Source: an uncultured bacterium (GTDB lineage: Bacteria > Bacteroidota > Bacteroidia > Bacteroidales > Bacteroidaceae). From it: a stretch of DNA of 14,272 bases. Made by a program: the position numbers and the translations under genes. Of the stretch, positions 6,325 through 13,993 are shown one piece after another. Numbering within the stretch: the first letter of the stretch is position 1; each line of letters starts with the position of its first letter. Below the pieces are notes generated by a model, which had not been told where the DNA came from, did no database searches, and was given only the letters and a program-made list of their open reading frames with translations. The DNA is taken from NCBI GenBank assembly GCA_905216025.1, contig CAJMSE010000032.1:1-14272 (forward strand), read 5' to 3'.

Positions 6325-7656
6325 ATGAATACAGACCTTATCATCATAGGCAGCGGTCCGGGCGGTTACCGGGCCGCTGAGTATGCCGCACGCAACGGCT
6401 TGCAGGTTGTCGTCATAGAGGAGCGCGAGGCCGGAGGGACATGCCTCAACCGGGGCTGCATCCCTACGAAGGCCCTCTGCCGCAATGCCGAACTGCTCGA
6501 CACCCTGCGTGACGGCGATGTTCTCGGACTTCGCGACCTGTCCTTTCTGGTCGACTTCGGTGCCGTAAGGGAGCGTCAGACGAAAGTCGTGGAGCAGTTG
6601 CGTGGAGGCGTGGAGCACATCCTGGCGCAGCCGGGAATAACGTTTGTGCGCGGCCGCGCCGTGTTTCGAGGGCCGAAGACGGTGGCCGTCGGAGCCGAAG
6701 AGTATACTGCAGAGCACATCATCATTGCCACGGGAGCGCGTCCGAAGCTGCCCGCCATCCCGTCGCTTGATGCCGGTGCCGTGGTGACATCCGACGAACT
6801 GCTTGCCATCGACCATGTTCCCGCACGGCTGTGCATCGTCGGTGCCGGGGTGATAGGCATGGAGTTCGCCTCCATTTTCAGCAGTCTCGGCAGTGAGGTG
6901 ACGGTGATAGAATATTTTAAAGAATGTCTGCCCATGCTCGACAGCGATGTGGCGGGCCGTCTTCGTAAGGCTGTTGCCCGCAAAGGTGTGACGTTTTTCA
7001 TGCAATCTGCCGTGACGGCCGTTGCCGCCGGGTGTGTGACGTTCGAGCGCAAAGGCAAGACTCAAACCGTGGAAGCCGACTGTATACTTATCGCCACGGG
7101 GCGCACGCCGAACGTTGAAGCTCTCGGACTTGAGGCTGCGGGCATTGAATATGATGCCAAGGGGATAAAGACGGACGGCAACATGCGGACGAACGTACCG
7201 GGAATATACGCCATCGGCGACGTCAACGGCCGCTGCATGCTCGCCCATGCCGCCACGATGCAGGGTATCCGCGCGGTGAACGGTATCCTCGGGCGTGCCG
7301 ACAGCATCCGCTTCGACATCATGCCGTCTGCCGTCTTCACCAGTCCCGAAGCAGCGTCGGTTGGCGTGAGCGAAGATTTCTGCAAGGCAACCGGCCTCGA
7401 CTATACCTGCACCAAGGCTTTCCACCGTGCCAACGGCAAGGCACTGGCCATGAACGAGCCCGACGGCATGGTCAAACTCATTGCCGACAGCGATGGCCGC
7501 ATCATCGGATGCCATGCCTTCGGTGCACATTCGGCAGATATGGTGCAGGAGATAAGTGCCCTGATGTGCCGCGATACCACCCTCGCGCAGCTCCGCGACA
7601 TTATCCACGCCCATCCCACGGTGAACGAGATGTTGCAGGAGGCGGCAGGAGCATAA
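6325..7656 (+). CDS. lpdA: Dihydrolipoyl dehydrogenase (glycine cleavage L protein)
   Basis: FAD enzyme that reoxidises the dihydrolipoyl arm of H protein with NAD+. It has the FAD-binding GSGPGG (9-14), the redox-active disulfide in GGTCLNRGCIPTK (37-49; C40 and C45), the NAD-binding GAGVIGMEFAS (173-183), an ATGRTPN motif, the second FAD motif near YAIGDVNG, and the C-terminal active pair in HPTVNE (H430, E435). The 443-residue length is slightly short of the usual 450-475 but covers all domains. It may also serve other lipoyl complexes; placement as the last gene of the glycine cleavage operon favours a dedicated L protein. The ATG at 6325 follows the gcvPB stop by 27 bp with an A/T-rich leader. 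The strong hairpin at 7660 begins just after the stop codon. Confidence 0.95.
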   Translation: MNTDLIIIGSGPGGYRAAEYAARNGLQVVVIEEREAGGTCLNRGCIPTKALCRNAELLDTLRDGDVLGLRDLSFLVDFGAVRERQTKVVEQLRGGVEHILAQPGITFVRGRAVFRGPKTVAVGAEEYTAEHIIIATGARPKLPAIPSLDAGAVVTSDELLAIDHVPARLCIVGAGVIGMEFASIFSSLGSEVTVIEYFKECLPMLDSDVAGRLRKAVARKGVTFFMQSAVTAVAAGCVTFERKGKTQTVEADCILIATGRTPNVEALGLEAAGIEYDAKGIKTDGNMRTNVPGIYAIGDVNGRCMLAHAATMQGIRAVNGILGRADSIRFDIMPSAVFTSPEAASVGVSEDFCKATGLDYTCTKAFHRANGKALAMNEPDGMVKLIADSDGRIIGCHAFGAHSADMVQEISALMCRDTTLAQLRDIIHAHPTVNEMLQEAAGA

Positions 7657-7659
7657 TTG

Positions 7660-7741
7660 AAACGCAAAGGCCGCAAAGGCGCAAAGTATTACCGGATAGT
7701 CCGGAATGACCTTTGCGCCTTTGCGGCCTTTGCGTTTTTTT
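7660..7741. terminator. Long perfect hairpin ending the gcv operon, made of short repeats
   Basis: 7660-7686 and 7711-7737 are perfect 27-bp inverted repeats. The 24-nt loop contains a second stem (CCGGA 7692-7696 with TCCGG 7700-7704). Seven T (7735-7741) follow on the plus strand, so it should terminate the gcv operon well. On the minus strand the trailing sequence is only mildly T-rich, but the hairpin may also protect or end the GH28 transcript, whose stop codon is 8 bp away. The arm is itself a direct repeat of CGCAAAGG with a period of 8-9 bp (CGCAAAGGC, CGCAAAGG, CGCAAAG), unlike a usual terminator stem. Confidence 0.85.
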
Positions 7742-7748
7742 GGTTATA

Positions 7749-9170
7749 TCACTGCTTCTTGTTCTCCACCAGCTTCACTCCCGTGAGTTTCAGTTCGGCG
7801 GTCTTCTCGTCGATGTCGAGTCCTTTCTTGTCGTATACGAAGGTGCTGTTGTCTATCGTGATGCCGTGCACGCACTTCATACCCTCAATACCTTTCGCCG
7901 CTATTGCCGTGCCGGCGCCGCGGCATACAACGTCGGATATGTGTATGTCGGTGAACTCGGGCACGAACTCGGGCTTCGCCGCTTTCTCTGTCTTTCCGTC
8001 CTCCTTGGCTCCTGCGGGGCGGTTCACGTAGTCGCACTGAAACACGATGCCCTCGCCGATGATGTCCGTCATGACGATGCCGCTGATGTATATATCCTCC
8101 GTCTTGCCGCCGCGGCCTATGCCGCTCTTGAAGCGGAGACCCGTCTCGGTGCCTGCGAAGCGGCAGTTGCGCACCACGATGCGCTTCATTCCGCACACGT
8201 CTTCGCTTCCGATGACAAAGCCGCCGTGGGCATGAAACACCGTGTTGTCTTCGATGAGTATGTCCTCGCAGCCGTTCACGAGTGCGCTTTCCTTGTAGTT
8301 GCTGCTCTTCATGCACAGTCCGTCGTCGCCCGCGTCAACCGTGCTGTTCACTATCAGTGCCTGATGGCAGTCGCTCAGGTCGATGGCGTCGCCGTTCTGC
8401 GCGTTCCACGGGCAGCGCACGGTGATGCCGTCGATGATGATGTTACGGCTGTTGAACGGGTGAACGTGGAACTTAGGCGAGTTCTGTATCGTCACGCCCT
8501 TGAGCATGATGTTCTCGCAGTGGTGCACTCTGAATATGTCGTTGCGCATGCTCTCCTGCTTCTCCGGCGTGGCGGCAATGTCGGCATATCCCGACTTCAT
8601 CTCCCACGGATACCAAAGGCCGCCGTTCTGGCGCTCCACACCGCCCATGGCCTTAAAGCGCTTCCACTCGGTGTCGCTCACCTTGTCGCGCTTCACCGGC
8701 CGCCACTGTGCTCCGTTGCCGTCGATGATTCCTTCGCCGGTGATGCAGATGTTCTTGCACCTCACCGCACTGATGCACGCCAGCACCCGCTTGGCTTTCG
8801 GGTCTTTGTCGATATACAGCGTCTTGTCGGGCGAGAAATATACGATGGCGTTCTTCTCGATGTGCAGGTCGATGTTGCTCTTCAGCTCTATCGGTCCTGT
8901 CAGCCACACGCCCTGCGGCACCACGAGTCGCCCGCCGCCTTTTGCCGAGAGGGCGCCGATGGCCTTGGCGAAAGCCTCCGTGTTCAGTGTCACGCCGTCG
9001 CCCACGCCGCCGAAGTCGGTTATCGTTACTGTGTTTGATGGAGTGGTGAACTCCGTCACCTGCTTCACCTTTACGGGCAGATTCTTGTAGTATCTGTCAT
9101 ACCCCGCCATGGCCTGCGTGGCAAGCATCAGGGCCGGCAGCAGCAGGCCCGCAATCAGTAGTTTTTTCAT
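7749..9170 (-). CDS. Glycoside hydrolase family 28 (polygalacturonase-like), secreted
   Basis: Predicted inverting hydrolase of alpha-1,4-galacturonosyl or related pectic linkages. It has a Sec signal peptide (MKK, hydrophobic LLIAGLLLPALML, likely cut after ATQAMA near residue 22) and no lipobox cysteine, so it is periplasmic or secreted. A right-handed beta-helix follows, with the N-terminal VTITDFGGVGDGVTLNTEAF (47-66) characteristic of these enzymes. GH28 catalytic positions: the NGD form of the NTD motif (259-261), GDDG (281-284; D282, D283), HAHGG (313-317) and RFKSG (346-350) corresponding to RIK. Parallel-helix repeats such as NIMLKGVTIQNSP are evident. The length, 473 residues, is normal. 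It is last in the minus-strand cluster, 117 bp after the DUF2264 gene, and seems to have its own promoter at 9201-9208. Exact substrate (homogalacturonan, rhamnogalacturonan, xylogalacturonan) cannot be told. Confidence 0.9.
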   Translation of the reverse strand: MKKLLIAGLLLPALMLATQAMAGYDRYYKNLPVKVKQVTEFTTPSNTVTITDFGGVGDGVTLNTEAFAKAIGALSAKGGGRLVVPQGVWLTGPIELKSNIDLHIEKNAIVYFSPDKTLYIDKDPKAKRVLACISAVRCKNICITGEGIIDGNGAQWRPVKRDKVSDTEWKRFKAMGGVERQNGGLWYPWEMKSGYADIAATPEKQESMRNDIFRVHHCENIMLKGVTIQNSPKFHVHPFNSRNIIIDGITVRCPWNAQNGDAIDLSDCHQALIVNSTVDAGDDGLCMKSSNYKESALVNGCEDILIEDNTVFHAHGGFVIGSEDVCGMKRIVVRNCRFAGTETGLRFKSGIGRGGKTEDIYISGIVMTDIIGEGIVFQCDYVNRPAGAKEDGKTEKAAKPEFVPEFTDIHISDVVCRGAGTAIAAKGIEGMKCVHGITIDNSTFVYDKKGLDIDEKTAELKLTGVKLVENKKQ

Positions 9171-9200
9171 TTCCGTTTGTTTTAGTTTTCAATATAATTG

Positions 9201-9208
9201 CAAAAGTA
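9201..9208 (-). promoter_or_regulatory. Probable -7 box of the GH28 promoter
   Basis: The minus strand reads TACTTTTG at 9208-9201, matching TAnnTTTG. The start of transcription would lie about 25-30 nt before the GH28 ATG, the same spacing as the lplA promoter. The -33 position has no clear TTTG (the region is T/C-rich), so the promoter may need an activator. Confidence 0.45.
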
Positions 9209-9253
9209 CGGAAATAGAATGAGAATACCTACCGGTTGCGGGCCTTTTTGTTG

Positions 9254-9278
9254 CCTTGTAATACAATTGTAATAAGGC
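9254..9278. promoter_or_regulatory. Possible operator upstream of GH28 (TTGTAATA direct repeat and dyad)
   Basis: TTGTAATA occurs at 9256-9263 and again at 9267-9274, an 11-bp period, that is, one helical turn. Overlapping it are the 10-bp palindrome TACAATTGTA (9262-9271) and outer arms GCCTT/AAGGC (9253-9257, 9274-9278). It lies about 50 bp upstream of the GH28 -7 box and just after the DUF2264 stop codon. No T run follows on either strand, so a regulator site is more likely than a terminator. Which protein would bind is unknown. Confidence 0.35.
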
Positions 9279-9287
9279 GTCAGCCTC

Positions 9288-10547
9288 TCACCACTTGTCC
9301 TTTGTCTGTATGTCGTCGGCCCAGCGGTGGTCTTTCGGGAACGGCTGTCCGCCCCAGGCCTTTACCTGCGTCCACGGCTGCGGGGCATCGGTCCAGAACG
9401 GATGCGATGCGGGCAGGCCCAGCGGCATGAATGCGAGCGACGTCATGTAGAGTGAGCCGTTGTTCGTATACCAGTCGGCCGTGTCGGGCTGACGGCCGCA
9501 GAAGCCTATGGTGAGATATCCGCCCTCGTTGTAGTTGTCCTGCACGTCGAACATGCGGTGCATCACCTTCGTCAGCGCGGCACGCACCTGACCGTTGCTC
9601 AGCTCTTGCGGCAGCTTGCCGTACCATGCCATGAGCGCCAGCGGCTGCATGGCGGCCAGGCGGTAGGGCGTGCTGCGGCCCACCACGGGGAACGTGCCCT
9701 CGGGCGAGATGAAGCGCTCGAGAATGATGGCATACTTCTGCGCACGCTTCAGGGCGCGGGCGTGATACTTCTTGTAGTCGAGGCGCGTGTTGGCCTTGGC
9801 GTCTACCATGGCCTGGAGCGTCTCGAGATACATCGCGTGGAAGACGTAGCTCGAATAATAGTCGAAAGCGAACACAGGGCCGTCGGCATACCATCCGTCG
9901 CCCACATACCACTCCTCCACCTTGCGGCAGGCCGTGTTCACGCGGAACTCGTCATACTCAGCGCCCGCCTTGGCCATGAAACTCTCGATGACCGACGAGA
10001 ACAGGAACCAGTTGGTGTAGGGCGGGTCTATCTTGCGCAGCTTCGTGAACTCCTTTATATAGCGCTCCTTGGTCGTCTTGTCGAGCGGCATCCACAGCTG
10101 GTCGTAGGCGCGAAGGAAACTTTCGGCTATGTAGGCCGCGTCGACGAGGTTCTGCCCGGCGCGTCCCCAGCAGAGATAGTCGCGCGAGTCGGGGTTCACC
10201 GCGTTGCGGTATGCCTCCAGTGCCCACTCGCGCAGCTGCCGGCGCTGCTTCCCCTCGGCCGTGCCGTCGTCGGGCAGGGCTATCCACGGGGCAATGCCGG
10301 CCATGAGGCGTCCGAACGTCTCCATGTATACCACGCTGCGGTCGCGCTTGTCGAACGACGGGCTGAACTCCGTCTGCATGTTCTTCTGCAGCTCTCCCTT
10401 GGCCATGTTCTCCAGCACGGGCTGCGCCATCCGGTAGGCCTGCGCGCACCAGTATTCGCGGTCGCTCTGCTGCGGCGCCTTCTTCTTTGCCTGCATGCCG
10501 GCGTCCACGGCCAGCACGGCAATCATCGTCAGTAAAATCCTTTTCAT
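9288..10547 (-). CDS. DUF2264-domain protein (GH154-like), secreted
   Basis: 419 residues with a likely Sec signal peptide (MKRILLTMIAVLAVDAGMQA, cut near 20) and then one DUF2264 domain. Family-like stretches: YMETFGRLMAGIAPWIALP (74-92), DYLCWGRAGQNLVDAAYIAESF (123-144), YTNWFLFSSVIESFMAKAG (177-195), GDGWYADGPVFAFDYYSSYVFHAMYLE (216-242) and SPEGTFPVVGRSTPYRLAAMQPLAL (281-305). The aromatic-rich helical pattern fits an (alpha/alpha)6 barrel, as in many polysaccharide-processing enzymes. From memory, some DUF2264 proteins are placed in CAZy family GH154 and act on glucuronic acid-containing plant glycans; this is family knowledge and not visible here. No catalytic residue can be named with certainty. 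It lies 108 bp after GH2 with no promoter core between, so it is probably co-transcribed with GH2. Confidence 0.8.
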   Translation of the reverse strand: MKRILLTMIAVLAVDAGMQAKKKAPQQSDREYWCAQAYRMAQPVLENMAKGELQKNMQTEFSPSFDKRDRSVVYMETFGRLMAGIAPWIALPDDGTAEGKQRRQLREWALEAYRNAVNPDSRDYLCWGRAGQNLVDAAYIAESFLRAYDQLWMPLDKTTKERYIKEFTKLRKIDPPYTNWFLFSSVIESFMAKAGAEYDEFRVNTACRKVEEWYVGDGWYADGPVFAFDYYSSYVFHAMYLETLQAMVDAKANTRLDYKKYHARALKRAQKYAIILERFISPEGTFPVVGRSTPYRLAAMQPLALMAWYGKLPQELSNGQVRAALTKVMHRMFDVQDNYNEGGYLTIGFCGRQPDTADWYTNNGSLYMTSLAFMPLGLPASHPFWTDAPQPWTQVKAWGGQPFPKDHRWADDIQTKDKW

Positions 10548-10606
10548 GTCAGTAGTATTTATTGGTTTTTATATAAATGATCATTCACGGTTTTATATGT
10601 TTATAG

Positions 10607-10642
10607 AACACAGAGACGCAGAGGCACGGAGGCCGGTGCGTC
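10607..10642. repeat. Octad repeat in the GH2-DUF2264 gap
   Basis: ACACAGAG, ACGCAGAG and GCACGGAG are three consecutive 8-bp units (10608-10631), related in form to the CGCAAAGG repeats in the hairpin at 7660-7737. GACGCA (10615-10620) pairs with TGCGTC (10637-10642), giving a modest hairpin in the transcript between the two genes. It could lower expression of the distal gene, but there is no T run, so it is not a proper terminator. Confidence 0.5.
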
Positions 10643-10655
10643 TATTCCTGCTTCC

Positions 10656-13013
10656 TTAATTCTTCCTGCACCCGATGGTTACGCTGCGCGTTATCGGCGT
10701 GTTCCCGGCCGTCTTTGCCGTCACGCTGACTGTGGCCTTGCCCGGCTTGCCCGTGGAGCGGACTATGGCTAAGGCGCGGCCGCGCCATGCCTTGTGCTTC
10801 GTGTCGTAATAAGGGTCGCAGTCTTTGATGTCGGCATTGCCTAATGCCATGAAAACTGCCGCGCCGCTGACGCTCACCTCTAGGTCATTGCCGGCCACAG
10901 GCACGGTGCGTCCGTCGGCATCTGTCAGTTCGATGGTGATGAAGGCGAGGTCCTGTCCGTCGGCGGCGATGGATGTGCGGTCGGCCGTCAGGCGCATTGC
11001 CGCCACTTCTCCAGCCGTGGCCAGCGTGGCCGTCTCCTTCACGCTGCCGCCCTCGATGCCCTCGGCGCGCAGCGTGCCGGGAGAGTAGGGCAGGGTGAAC
11101 GTGGCCTTCATCTCCTCCACGGCTTTCTCGCCGATGAGGCGGCCGTCGAGATAGAGCCGCACGGCCGGGTAGTGCGAGTAGACCTCCACGTCGATGGGCT
11201 TGCCCTCATGTCCGCTCCAGTTCCAGCTTGCTGATGTGGGCCATGTGCCCCATAGCGTGGTCTTTATCTTGCCGCGGTAGCCGTCGGGCTCGCGCACGGC
11301 GATGTAGAGATGCTCGCCGCCGGGGTTCCAGAGCATCGAGCGGTAGTGGCTGATGGGCTTGCGCAGGCCTGTCAGGTCGATGTCTCCGCAGTAGGCGGCA
11401 TGCCATGGCCAAAGCGGGCGGTGATAGTGCTCGCCCTCGACGTCGCCCTCGTAGTAAGAGCGGCCGATGCCCGACTCGCCGATGTAGTCGATGGCCGTCC
11501 AAACGAAGTCACCTATTATATATGTGTGGTCCTGCGCCGTGCGGTAGTTTTTCCAGGCATCGTTGGGATACGACTCCGTCTGCATCATCACGCGGCCGGG
11601 CACCCGTTCGTGGTCGCCCTCAGCCTTGTGTATCATGTAGTTGTAGCCCACGATGTCGTGTTCGGCAGCTAACGGGTCGTATATTTCCCAGTCGCTGTCC
11701 CATGATGCGAGAGCCTGAGTCACGGGGCGCGTCGGGTCGGCCTTGTGGCATACGGCGGCCAGCATCGCCGCGTCGCGCACGGCCTGTGGTTTCTTGCGCT
11801 CTATTATCTCGTTGCCGATGCTCCAGCAGAATATCGAGGGGTGGTTACGGTCGCGCAGCACCATGGCCTCGGCATCGCGTGCGGCCCACTCGTCGAACAG
11901 CTCGTGATAGTCGTGGGTGTTTTTCTCGTCGCGCCATCCGTCGAAAGCCTCGTCGATGACGAGCAGACCTATCTCGTCGCATGCCGTGAGGAAAGCCTCC
12001 GACGGCGGGTTGTGCGACGTGCGCACGGCGTTGAACCCGGCAGCCTTCAGCTGTTCGGCCTTGCGGCGCTCGGCACGGTCGAAGGCGGCGGCGCCGAGCA
12101 TGCCGTTGTCGTGGTGCACGCATCCGCCGTTGAGCAGCGTCGGCTGTCCGTTAATAAGCAGTCCGCCATCGGCCGACCAGCTGATGGTGCGGAATCCGAA
12201 GGGTTGCTCCACGGTGTCGGCCGTCTTCCCGTTTTCTGTCAGCGTAATCCTTGTCCTGTACATGTTAGGCGTTTCCGGCGACCATGCCTTGGCGTCGGCC
12301 ACGTTCAGCGTCTGTTCCACGGTGGCCTTGCCGCCTGCCGGCACGGTGATGTCTGCCGTCTGCCTGCGGCCGTCGATCTCCACCGTCACCTGCATGCTGC
12401 GTCCGGTGCGTCCGTCGTTGGCCACGGTCGTTGCCACGCGCGCCGTCGTCAGCGTGGGCGTCGTCACCTGCACGCCCCAGTCGGCTATGTGCGCTTCGGG
12501 TGTCTCGATGAGCCACACGTTGCGGTATATGCCCGAGCCGGTATACCAGCGACTGTTTTTCTGCCTTGAGTTGTCGGCCTTTACGGCAATCTCGTTGTGT
12601 CCTTTCCGGATGTAAGGGGTGATGTCTACGAAGAAAGAGGTGTATCCGTAGGGATGTCCGCCGGCGAGGCGGCCGTTGACGTAAACTTCCGAGCGCTCGT
12701 ATACGCCCTCGAAATACAGCCTCCGGCGTTTGCCGTCGGCCGGACGTGCTATGGCGAGCGTAGTGCGGTACCATCCTGTTCCTCCGGGCAGGTAGCCGCC
12801 GTCGTTCCCCGGTGCGGCCTCGCGGCTGAAGGGCAGGCCGATGCTCCAGTCGTGGGGCAGGGTGACGTCGGTCCATCCGCCGGCGGGCATAGTCTGTGCC
12901 AGTGCGAATTGCCATCCGGCGTTCATCAGTGTCTTCCTGTTGCCGGTCTTGTTTCCGGCCATGGCTGTGGCTGCGGCCATGAGGACGATGGCCATGAGAG
13001 TCTTCCTGTACAT
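10656..13013 (-). CDS. Glycoside hydrolase family 2 enzyme (beta-galactosidase-like), secreted
   Basis: Retaining exo-glycosidase, most like Bacteroidetes beta-galactosidases. 785 residues. Signal peptide MYRKTLMAIVLMAAATAMA, cut near 19. Sugar-binding jelly-roll domain at about 25-170 (LPHDWSIGLPF; GGYLPGGTGWYRTTL; FEGVYERSEVYVNG; YTGSGIYRNVWL). Immunoglobulin-like domain at about 175-275. TIM barrel at about 280-575 with HHDNGMLG, NAVRTSHNPPS, the acid/base glutamate in WSIGNEI (E402) and the nucleophile in MMQTESYPN (E480). A DUF4982-like domain (605-655) and a C-terminal Ig-like domain (665-780) complete it. All catalytic residues are present. The substrate might be galactose side chains of pectin or arabinogalactan, given the GH28 and DUF2264 neighbours, but other beta-linked sugars are possible. 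It is first in its cluster; no clear promoter core was found in the DNA directly upstream. Confidence 0.92.
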   Translation of the reverse strand: MYRKTLMAIVLMAAATAMAGNKTGNRKTLMNAGWQFALAQTMPAGGWTDVTLPHDWSIGLPFSREAAPGNDGGYLPGGTGWYRTTLAIARPADGKRRRLYFEGVYERSEVYVNGRLAGGHPYGYTSFFVDITPYIRKGHNEIAVKADNSRQKNSRWYTGSGIYRNVWLIETPEAHIADWGVQVTTPTLTTARVATTVANDGRTGRSMQVTVEIDGRRQTADITVPAGGKATVEQTLNVADAKAWSPETPNMYRTRITLTENGKTADTVEQPFGFRTISWSADGGLLINGQPTLLNGGCVHHDNGMLGAAAFDRAERRKAEQLKAAGFNAVRTSHNPPSEAFLTACDEIGLLVIDEAFDGWRDEKNTHDYHELFDEWAARDAEAMVLRDRNHPSIFCWSIGNEIIERKKPQAVRDAAMLAAVCHKADPTRPVTQALASWDSDWEIYDPLAAEHDIVGYNYMIHKAEGDHERVPGRVMMQTESYPNDAWKNYRTAQDHTYIIGDFVWTAIDYIGESGIGRSYYEGDVEGEHYHRPLWPWHAAYCGDIDLTGLRKPISHYRSMLWNPGGEHLYIAVREPDGYRGKIKTTLWGTWPTSASWNWSGHEGKPIDVEVYSHYPAVRLYLDGRLIGEKAVEEMKATFTLPYSPGTLRAEGIEGGSVKETATLATAGEVAAMRLTADRTSIAADGQDLAFITIELTDADGRTVPVAGNDLEVSVSGAAVFMALGNADIKDCDPYYDTKHKAWRGRALAIVRSTGKPGKATVSVTAKTAGNTPITRSVTIGCRKN

Positions 13014-13342
13014 GTCGATTGTAATGATTCTGTTGATATTTCTGTTTCCGTTTATTATCTATATACGTGCAAGCAGCACCCTTACACCTAAATTATATAT
13101 ATAACGTATTACGCATTTGCTTTATTGTAAGAAGTGTAAGGCTTTTACTCTTTGTCATGCCTGCGGCTGTTTTCCTGTCTGTCTTTCCGTACACTGCCGG
13201 CATATTCTCTGCCGGTATCGGTAAAATCGTACGCGCTGCTGGTCTCACTCATTTGTGAGACCCGTGATATCTGTTTGATACTCAGAGAGTATTGGTTTTG
13301 GTGTTTCAAACGTGTGTGTGATACTCAATTGTGGCTTTTCTA
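13014..13342. other. Divergent intergenic region with several small dyads
   Basis: The region between the GH2 start and the sigma factor promoter. No gene is supported. It holds GGTCTCAC (13241-13248) pairing perfectly with GTGAGACC (13255-13262) around 6 nt; ATACTC (13278-13283) with GAGTAT (13287-13292); an enclosing GTTTGA (13273-13278) with TCAAAC (13306-13311); and the phrase TGATACTCA twice (13277-13285 and 13319-13327). The dyads sit 30-130 bp upstream of the sigma factor -7 box, so they could be operators or leader hairpins. No match to TAnnTTTG was found for GH2 on the minus strand; the nearest is TAATTTAG (13095-13088). Confidence 0.35.
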
Positions 13343-13374
13343 TTCGTCCGCTTGCGGAGAAAAGGCTATCTTTG
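13343..13374 (+). promoter_or_regulatory. Promoter of the ECF sigma factor gene
   Basis: TTCG at 13343-13346, 20 bp, then TATCTTTG at 13367-13374: a close fit to the Bacteroidetes housekeeping promoter. Transcription would begin near 13381, giving a leader of about 90 nt before the ATG. The sigma gene thus seems to be read by the housekeeping sigma factor rather than only by itself. Confidence 0.6.
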
Positions 13375-13474
13375 CCATACCCTTTTGATTCCGGTGCATG
13401 CCAAACGGTGCATCGGTAACCGACAGACATAATCTAAAATAAGGAAATCGTAATAACTAAAAACCAGATGTTAT

Positions 13475-13993
13475 ATGGAAAGACAAGACGGGAACGGCAG
13501 CTACGCGCTGATAGACGGCATCTACCGTAAGGAGTATACCTCCGTATATACCTATATATATTATAGGGTGAACAGTCATGAGACGGCGAGAGACCTGGCT
13601 CAGGATGTGTTCCTGCGTCTGCTCGACTATAACAGTATGCTGTGCCGTGAGACAATCCTCAGTTTCATCTACCGCATTGCGTCGAACATCGTCACGGATC
13701 ATCTGCGCATGTTCTACCGCCGCCGTGAGCACGACGCATACATCTACGACCGTGAGCGTGGCGCCACGGCCGAAGCCGAGAGCACCGTCATGGCTGCAGA
13801 CATCGAGGCCGTGGAGCGCCGCCGCTGCGACCTCATGCCCGTAAAGCGCCGCATGGTATACATGCTGAGCCGTTTCGGAGGCAAGAGCGTCACCGAGATT
13901 TCAAAGGAACTCAACATCTCCGTGCGCACCGTAGAGAATCATTTGCTCATCGGCCGCAAAGATATAAGGAACTATATCAGGCAGTGCATATAA
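13475..13993 (+). CDS. RNA polymerase sigma factor, ECF (sigma-70 family)
   Basis: 172-residue group 4 sigma factor. Region 2 lies at about 15-85 (YRKEYTSVYTYIYYRV, then DLAQDVFLRLLDY at 40-52 for core and -10 recognition, and IYRIASNIVTDHLR at 65-78). After a variable acidic linker, region 4 lies at about 115-170, with the helix-turn-helix KSVTEISKELNISVRTVENHL (137-157). Size and layout match the many Bacteroidetes ECF factors that control outer-membrane nutrient uptake or stress genes. Those are usually followed by a FecR-type anti-sigma gene; here only repeats and a terminator follow, so its regulator must be elsewhere or absent. It is divergent from GH2, but control of that cluster is only a guess. 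The ATG at 13475 is the first in frame; an ATG at 13468 is out of frame. Confidence 0.92.
   Translation: MERQDGNGSYALIDGIYRKEYTSVYTYIYYRVNSHETARDLAQDVFLRLLDYNSMLCRETILSFIYRIASNIVTDHLRMFYRRREHDAYIYDRERGATAEAESTVMAADIEAVERRRCDLMPVKRRMVYMLSRFGGKSVTEISKELNISVRTVENHLLIGRKDIRNYIRQCI

Noticed and set aside
7713..9038. Open frame of 441 codons on the strand opposite GH28; similar long antisense frames opposite gcvPA, gcvPB, lpdA, DUF2264 and GH2
   Set aside because: They lie antisense to genes with clear catalytic motifs, their translations are rich in H, R and A with no domain pattern, and long antisense frames are expected from the GC-rich codon use here.
9253..9278. Terminator between DUF2264 and GH28
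   Set aside because: The stem is interrupted by mismatches and no T run follows on the minus strand.
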